A stretch of 11,440 nucleotides of DNA from Ichthyophonus hoferi (taxonomy: Eukaryota; Opisthokonta; Ichthyosporea; Ichthyophonida; Ichthyophonidae), in the NCBI GenBank assembly GCA_002751075.1, contig NAOQ01000786.1, positions 1 through 11,440 on the forward strand, in the 5' to 3' direction. The notes under the pieces were generated by a model. That model saw only the letters and a program-made list of their open reading frames with translations, did not search any database and was not told the origin of the DNA. Shown in pieces: positions 7,659 through 11,440 of the stretch; position 1 is the stretch's first letter; each line of letters starts with the position of its first letter. The translations under genes and the position numbers were made by a program.

Positions 7659-7685
<27 letters not shown>
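7659..7685. repeat. (AT)n dinucleotide tract
   Basis: A 27-bp uninterrupted AT repeat with flanking ATAATAT. It is a self-complementary tract that can form a cruciform. Confidence 0.95.
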
Positions 7686-7690
<5 letters not shown>

Positions 7691-8816
7691 CAAAGACATC
7701 ATATAAAATTTAATGTGTAAATGTTCAATCTATAAATACACAATATATATAAATTTACATGTGTTTACAATATATGTATTTCAGTTTTACCTGAGTATAT
7801 AGTAGGTATATATGCACTAAATATATAATCGTGCTCATCGAATTATAACTCCTATATGCTTACCTAAATACATGGAAAATCATACTACGAAGCCATACTA
7901 TAATGAACTTGATTATAGCTATCCACCCAGTTGGCTGTCCACTAACATTTTGATATAACTGAATATATTTTATAATAGATGGCACCTGCAATTTATATTT
8001 ATTCGTGATACTAGCTTACATGTTTTGTTTAATAGTATGCCTTCAAATACCACTCAATTTGATTAGATTAGGGGATCACTCAATCAAACTAGCGATCTAC
8101 TAATTAATATTAATATATTGGTTTGAGATCTGCTATATGATTAACCAAATTTTAGATCAAGCCCGGAAATAACTTTTGTTAGTATATACATCCATTATAT
8201 TGTGTTTTAAACTTATTTATTAACAAAAACTACATTTTATATTTACCATTTATATTTTTATAACATTTATTTATATTTTATTTTTATTTATGTATATACA
8301 CATATTCAATTCCTTTAATTAAACTAGAGGATTTCCCGGTCATAATCTGATTTAGTCGCATCGAATCATTTTTATTGCGGCATGCATGAATTATTACTAT
8401 AATAAATTAGTAAACTAAACTATAATAGAATAAACTTAAAATATATTAAATTTATAATTTATAATGCAATAAATTTTTTAAAAATTCTTTATTTATATTA
8501 GAAGGAAAAAAAAATGTAAATATATAAATGCTAGTCTAATATCATAACTGATGCTTGTTATTTCTTTATCACATAAAAATTCACAATCTTTCCTTAATAT
8601 GGAAAGTCATCTGTAGTATGATTGGCTATTTTAAGATTAACAATTTAGATCGCATTCTGGTATCTCATCACATATCATACCATATAATATATTATAATAT
8701 TTATTTTATTTATTTTGGTATAATCTATTATAGTATTTATTTATTTATTATGTTAAGTTAAGCCAGCATTTGAAGAACGTTATATATATATGGGTTCATA
8801 TTATTGTTGAGTCACA

Positions 8817-9911
8817 ATGAGGATTGAAAGGATAGATGGAGGGATAGATTATCCTAGGGAATACAATTTAGGTATGGGTCGGCCCAGTGAATTGGAGTAT
8901 AGAGATAGAGGGAGTGGAGAGAGAGAGATAGCTATAAGCTATATGGAAAGAGCCAGAGACCTGGATTATAGAGGGCGAGAGATAGATATGGAGCATATGG
9001 AACGAGAAGAAGAATTGGAGAGGGATAGGTCGCGGCGGTCAGGACTGTCTGGTGGAAGGGGATACAAGGCACCGGGCACTATCTATAAGGGGACAAACTC
9101 TGCGGTACTCGGAAGATATAGAGATAATCATGCGATGGAGAGAGAGAAGGAGAGGGATAGAGAGAGAGAGATAAACAGAGAGGGAGATAGGGATAGAGGT
9201 ATAGAAAGAAAAAGAGAGAGGGATACAGAGAGAGATAGGGAAGGAGGAAAAGAGAGAGAAGGAGAAAGACGGATGATGAGAGGAAGGGAATACGGACGAG
9301 TAGAAAGAGGAGATTACAACAGAGAGGATAGAGAACTAGAACATGCGAAATTCATGAGAGACAGGGAGATGGTAAGAGAGGGAATAATAAAGGTGAGAGA
9401 GGGAAGGGAGGAGGGGAGAGAGGAACAAGAGGAAGTGAGAGAGGGAAGGGAGCAGAGGAGAGAAGAAAGAGAAGAATTGAGAGAGGGGAGAGGGGAGAGG
9501 AGAAGGGAGCTGGTGAGAGAGGGAAAGGAGGAGGCAAAACAGGCAAGAGGAGAGGGGGTAGAGGGAAGAGAACATATAATTGAGTCCAACCAGCATACAA
9601 GAGAGGAGAGAGATAAACCAAGATATTATGAAAGAAGAGATAGCGGCCACACGGGACAACGAAGGAGGAATAGTAGTGAGAGCCATACAACTGGGGCAGA
9701 GAAGGGGAGATATAAGGAGAGAAGACGAGATGAAAAAGAAAGAGAGAGGAGGAGGGAGAGAGAAAGGGAGAGGAGTGAGCCTAGTAGGGATGATAAGGGG
9801 CGGAGGAGGAGCCATTCTAAGGGCCGTAGTATAGCAGAGGAAGTATGGAAAGGCCAGCCACAGGATACAAGTGAGAGTATGGGTAGGCCTGAGGAAGAGA
9901 TAGCGATGAAG
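8817..9911 (+). CDS. First exon of a large R/E/D-rich SR-related protein, possibly SNRNP27-like (tri-snRNP 27K)
   Basis: From ATG 8817 (GAGTCACAATGAGG; an earlier ATG upstream meets a stop within seven codons) the frame is open for 365 codons to AAG at 9911. It is dominated by R, E, D, K and G in RE/RD/ER dipeptides, with a few RS motifs (RSRRSG, RRRSHSKGRS). There is a 14-residue repeat at residues 186-246 and no membrane segment or catalytic motif. A less biased patch, GYKAPGTIYKGTNSAVLGRY, lies at about 82-101. The end, MGRPEEEIAMK, resembles LEGKTEEEIEMMKLMGF, the start of the conserved C-terminal domain of SNRNP27, a spliceosomal protein with an N-terminal RS region. That match is short, and known SNRNP27 proteins are only about 155 residues. 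Composition changes sharply after 9911 to T-rich sequence, so a donor (AAG|GTCGGT, not consensus) is placed there. The open frame continues to 10061 as a hydrophobic tail that I treat as intron. Confidence 0.7.
9372..9554 (+). repeat. 42-bp in-frame coding repeat (14-residue VREG unit)
   Basis: Units start at 9372 (partial), 9393, 9435, 9477 (36 bp) and 9513. Each begins VREG or LREG, for example VREGREEGREEQEE and VREGREQRREEREE. The repeat keeps the frame and lengthens the charged domain. Confidence 0.85.
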
Positions 9912-10260
9912 GTCGGTTGGGCTATGAGATGTTCTTGTTATGTTTATTGTTATTACTATTGTTTTGCTTATTGTGATATGTTATGGCTAAGATTGGTAGA
10001 AGTAATAATATTAGGTAATAGCTGTACTGTTAGTGTTGTAGGATTCCAGTTACTACGTTGACCTTACCTTATTGGGTAGCTAGGCTTGTCATTTTAACTC
10101 CTATTGGTTGGTTATTTATTTTTTATTTAATTACTTTGTTTAGTATAAATATACTTTACTAAAATTTAATTTTTTGGATTGATAACTATGATAGGACACA
10201 CCACATATACTTAATGACTTTAGACCAATAGTTCACATTATATAGTACAATATATCGTGA

Positions 10261-10302
10261 TATAACATAATATAATATAATATAACACAATATAATATAA
10301 TA
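10261..10302. repeat. (AATAT)n pentanucleotide tract
   Basis: An imperfect 5-bp repeat of about eight units, related in type to the tract in SUV3 intron 6. Confidence 0.88.
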
Positions 10303-10877
10303 GGATATTTTAGATCTATATGCCAAATGTTTAATACAGTTTTTGTGGGTATATATTAGTGCATTTCTATTTGGATCACGTTTTTCCATACGGCTCCATA
10401 TTATCTTTCTTTTTAATGCATTATCTTTTGCAAGTAATCAATACATAGAATTATAAAAATGAACAGATGGGTGCGCGAGTAGCGATTTCATCCATGTTCC
10501 TTCCTCTATTATTTGTGTTACCTCGATTGATTAGTTATTAATCGTAATTAGCATGTAGAGATTGTATTGGATAGTGAGGTGCTATATATGTACGCTATCC
10601 ACTTAGACCCACCCACTCTAATTACATATACAACGTACAACATTATATGCTTGGTTTACGTAGTCTCACACAGATTAAAATACTATTATAGATACTATCG
10701 TTCATACCTATATATCTACATACATACTTTCATACGTATTTAAATATAGAATGTAAGGCTCTTCATAATCATTAATTAATTGGTGTAACCAACCAAATCT
10801 ACTCCTTAATATTTAAATTTATTGCACGCACCTGCATATACTTGATAGACATACCTACATACATTCACATGTCAACT

Positions 10878-10905
10878 GGGGGCTAGGCTAGTAATGCCTA
10901 CCCCC
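10878..10905. other. GC-rich hairpin
   Basis: GGGGG-C-TAGGC and GCCTA-CCCCC form ten base pairs with one bulged C and a seven-base loop TAGTAAT. It stands out in a region of about 30% GC. The role is unknown. It could be a small structured RNA element or a remnant end of a mobile element. Confidence 0.7.
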
Positions 10906-11440
10906 TCTATATGCATCACAACTATATCTCTGTATACATTACTCATTTACATGTACTGTAACTTGCTATTACACCCTTTTATAGCAACTCCCCAATCCGT
11001 TTGTTATTGGGCGATTGTAGTTTCTAGATTAGATGTATTATTATTATTGGTCCCGGTTAGGTTAGCATCTTTCATTGTGAAATTTTTGACAGTGATTATT
11101 GGTTAGATATAAATATACTTGGATTTCATTATACTCATTTGATGAATAAAAATAATGAAATTTCATTTGACAGTAATGCATTCGTTAAAATTTAAAAATG
11201 CAATAAAGTCTCATGAGTTTACATGAAAAAAATGTCAATTCATTTTAGAATTTTATATTGTTCTTCCATTGGCCAATACATTCACATCGTTGAGGTAGAT
11301 ATGCGCTGTGATTGATGGAATAGGCCCCTGAATAGATTATTGTGTTCCATATATTTTAGATTCTTTATTCTTATATTCTTTGCTATTTTTATCGCTATAT
11401 TGTTAGTTTTTTCTTTTTTTCATTTCTTGTTGCTATTTTA

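Larger units (their letters stand above)
5837..8816. other. AT-rich intergenic region without a supported gene
   Basis: About 3 kb between the SUV3 stop and the next gene. Frames on both strands are short and show no known domain. I saw no tRNA or rRNA pattern by eye. AATAAA-type strings occur at 6863 and near 8400-8470, but no polyadenylation site can be assigned. It holds the diverged inverted repeat (6677-7384), a 12-bp palindrome at 6416-6427, an (AT)n tract, and, just before 8817, the promoter region of the next gene, with no clear motif. Confidence 0.6.
9912..11440 (+). other. Probable intron and/or noncoding sequence of the R/E-rich gene
   Basis: After 9911 the sequence becomes T- and A-rich with no convincing exon to the right edge. 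I looked for the rest of an SNRNP27 domain (FDSTKGK, QYMNRKGGFN) on the + strand and did not find it. The 70-residue frame at 10894-11106 is hydrophobic and low complexity, and overlaps the GC-rich hairpin. Polyadenylation-like AATAAA occurs at 11144 and 11202 but cannot be tied to a gene. Confidence 0.5.

Noticed and set aside
9314-9815. Three overlapping minus-strand frames rich in S, L and P
   Set aside because: They are the antisense of the purine-rich R/E exon, where stops are rare on the complement. No independent start, domain or composition supports a gene.
10894-11106. 70-residue hydrophobic frame
   Set aside because: T-rich composition, overlap with the hairpin, no domain, and no splice context that would join it to the gene at 8817.
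1-11440. CRISPR array, bacterial operon or phage module
   Set aside because: The repeats are simple sequence without spacers, and the coding exons are spliced nuclear genes. Nothing prokaryotic was seen.

Overview
This is nuclear DNA from an AT-rich, intron-rich eukaryote. Short coding blocks with standard stop codons are separated by GT-AG introns full of tetra- and pentanucleotide repeats. The species cannot be named from the sequence. The helicase has features shared by plant, protist and fungal SUV3 proteins (a KFDG-type segment and QIGGRAGR as motif VI), so a protist or an early-branching fungal or algal lineage is plausible, but this is inference.

Positions 1-5836 (+ strand) carry most of a SUV3-type mitochondrial RNA helicase gene. 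I resolve nine exons. The reading phase is continuous across all eight junctions, giving 572 residues plus a stop codon. The part before helicase motif Ia, including the Walker A lysine motif and any targeting peptide, lies off the left edge. The visible part runs through motifs Ia, II (DEIQ), V and VI, then the SUV3 C-terminal region, then a basic tail I do not recognise. The introns hold simple repeats, a 78-bp triplication, a 23-bp minisatellite, and a tandem duplication that copies the acceptor and first codons of exon 7 into intron 6.

Positions 5837-8816 hold no gene I can support. This stretch is AT-rich intergenic sequence with a diverged long inverted repeat (about 200-bp core arms, 6677-6876 against 7191-7384), probably two old copies of an unidentified repeat, and an (AT)n tract.

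From 8817 a second + strand gene begins with a 365-codon first exon. It encodes a very charged R/E/D-rich protein of SR-related type. Its last residues (EEEIAMK) resemble the start of the conserved domain of the U4/U6.U5 tri-snRNP 27K protein (SNRNP27), a tentative match. The sequence after 9911 looks intronic to the right edge, with a pentanucleotide tract and a GC-rich hairpin at 10878-10905. No downstream exon could be confirmed. The two genes show no obvious functional link beyond both concerning RNA.
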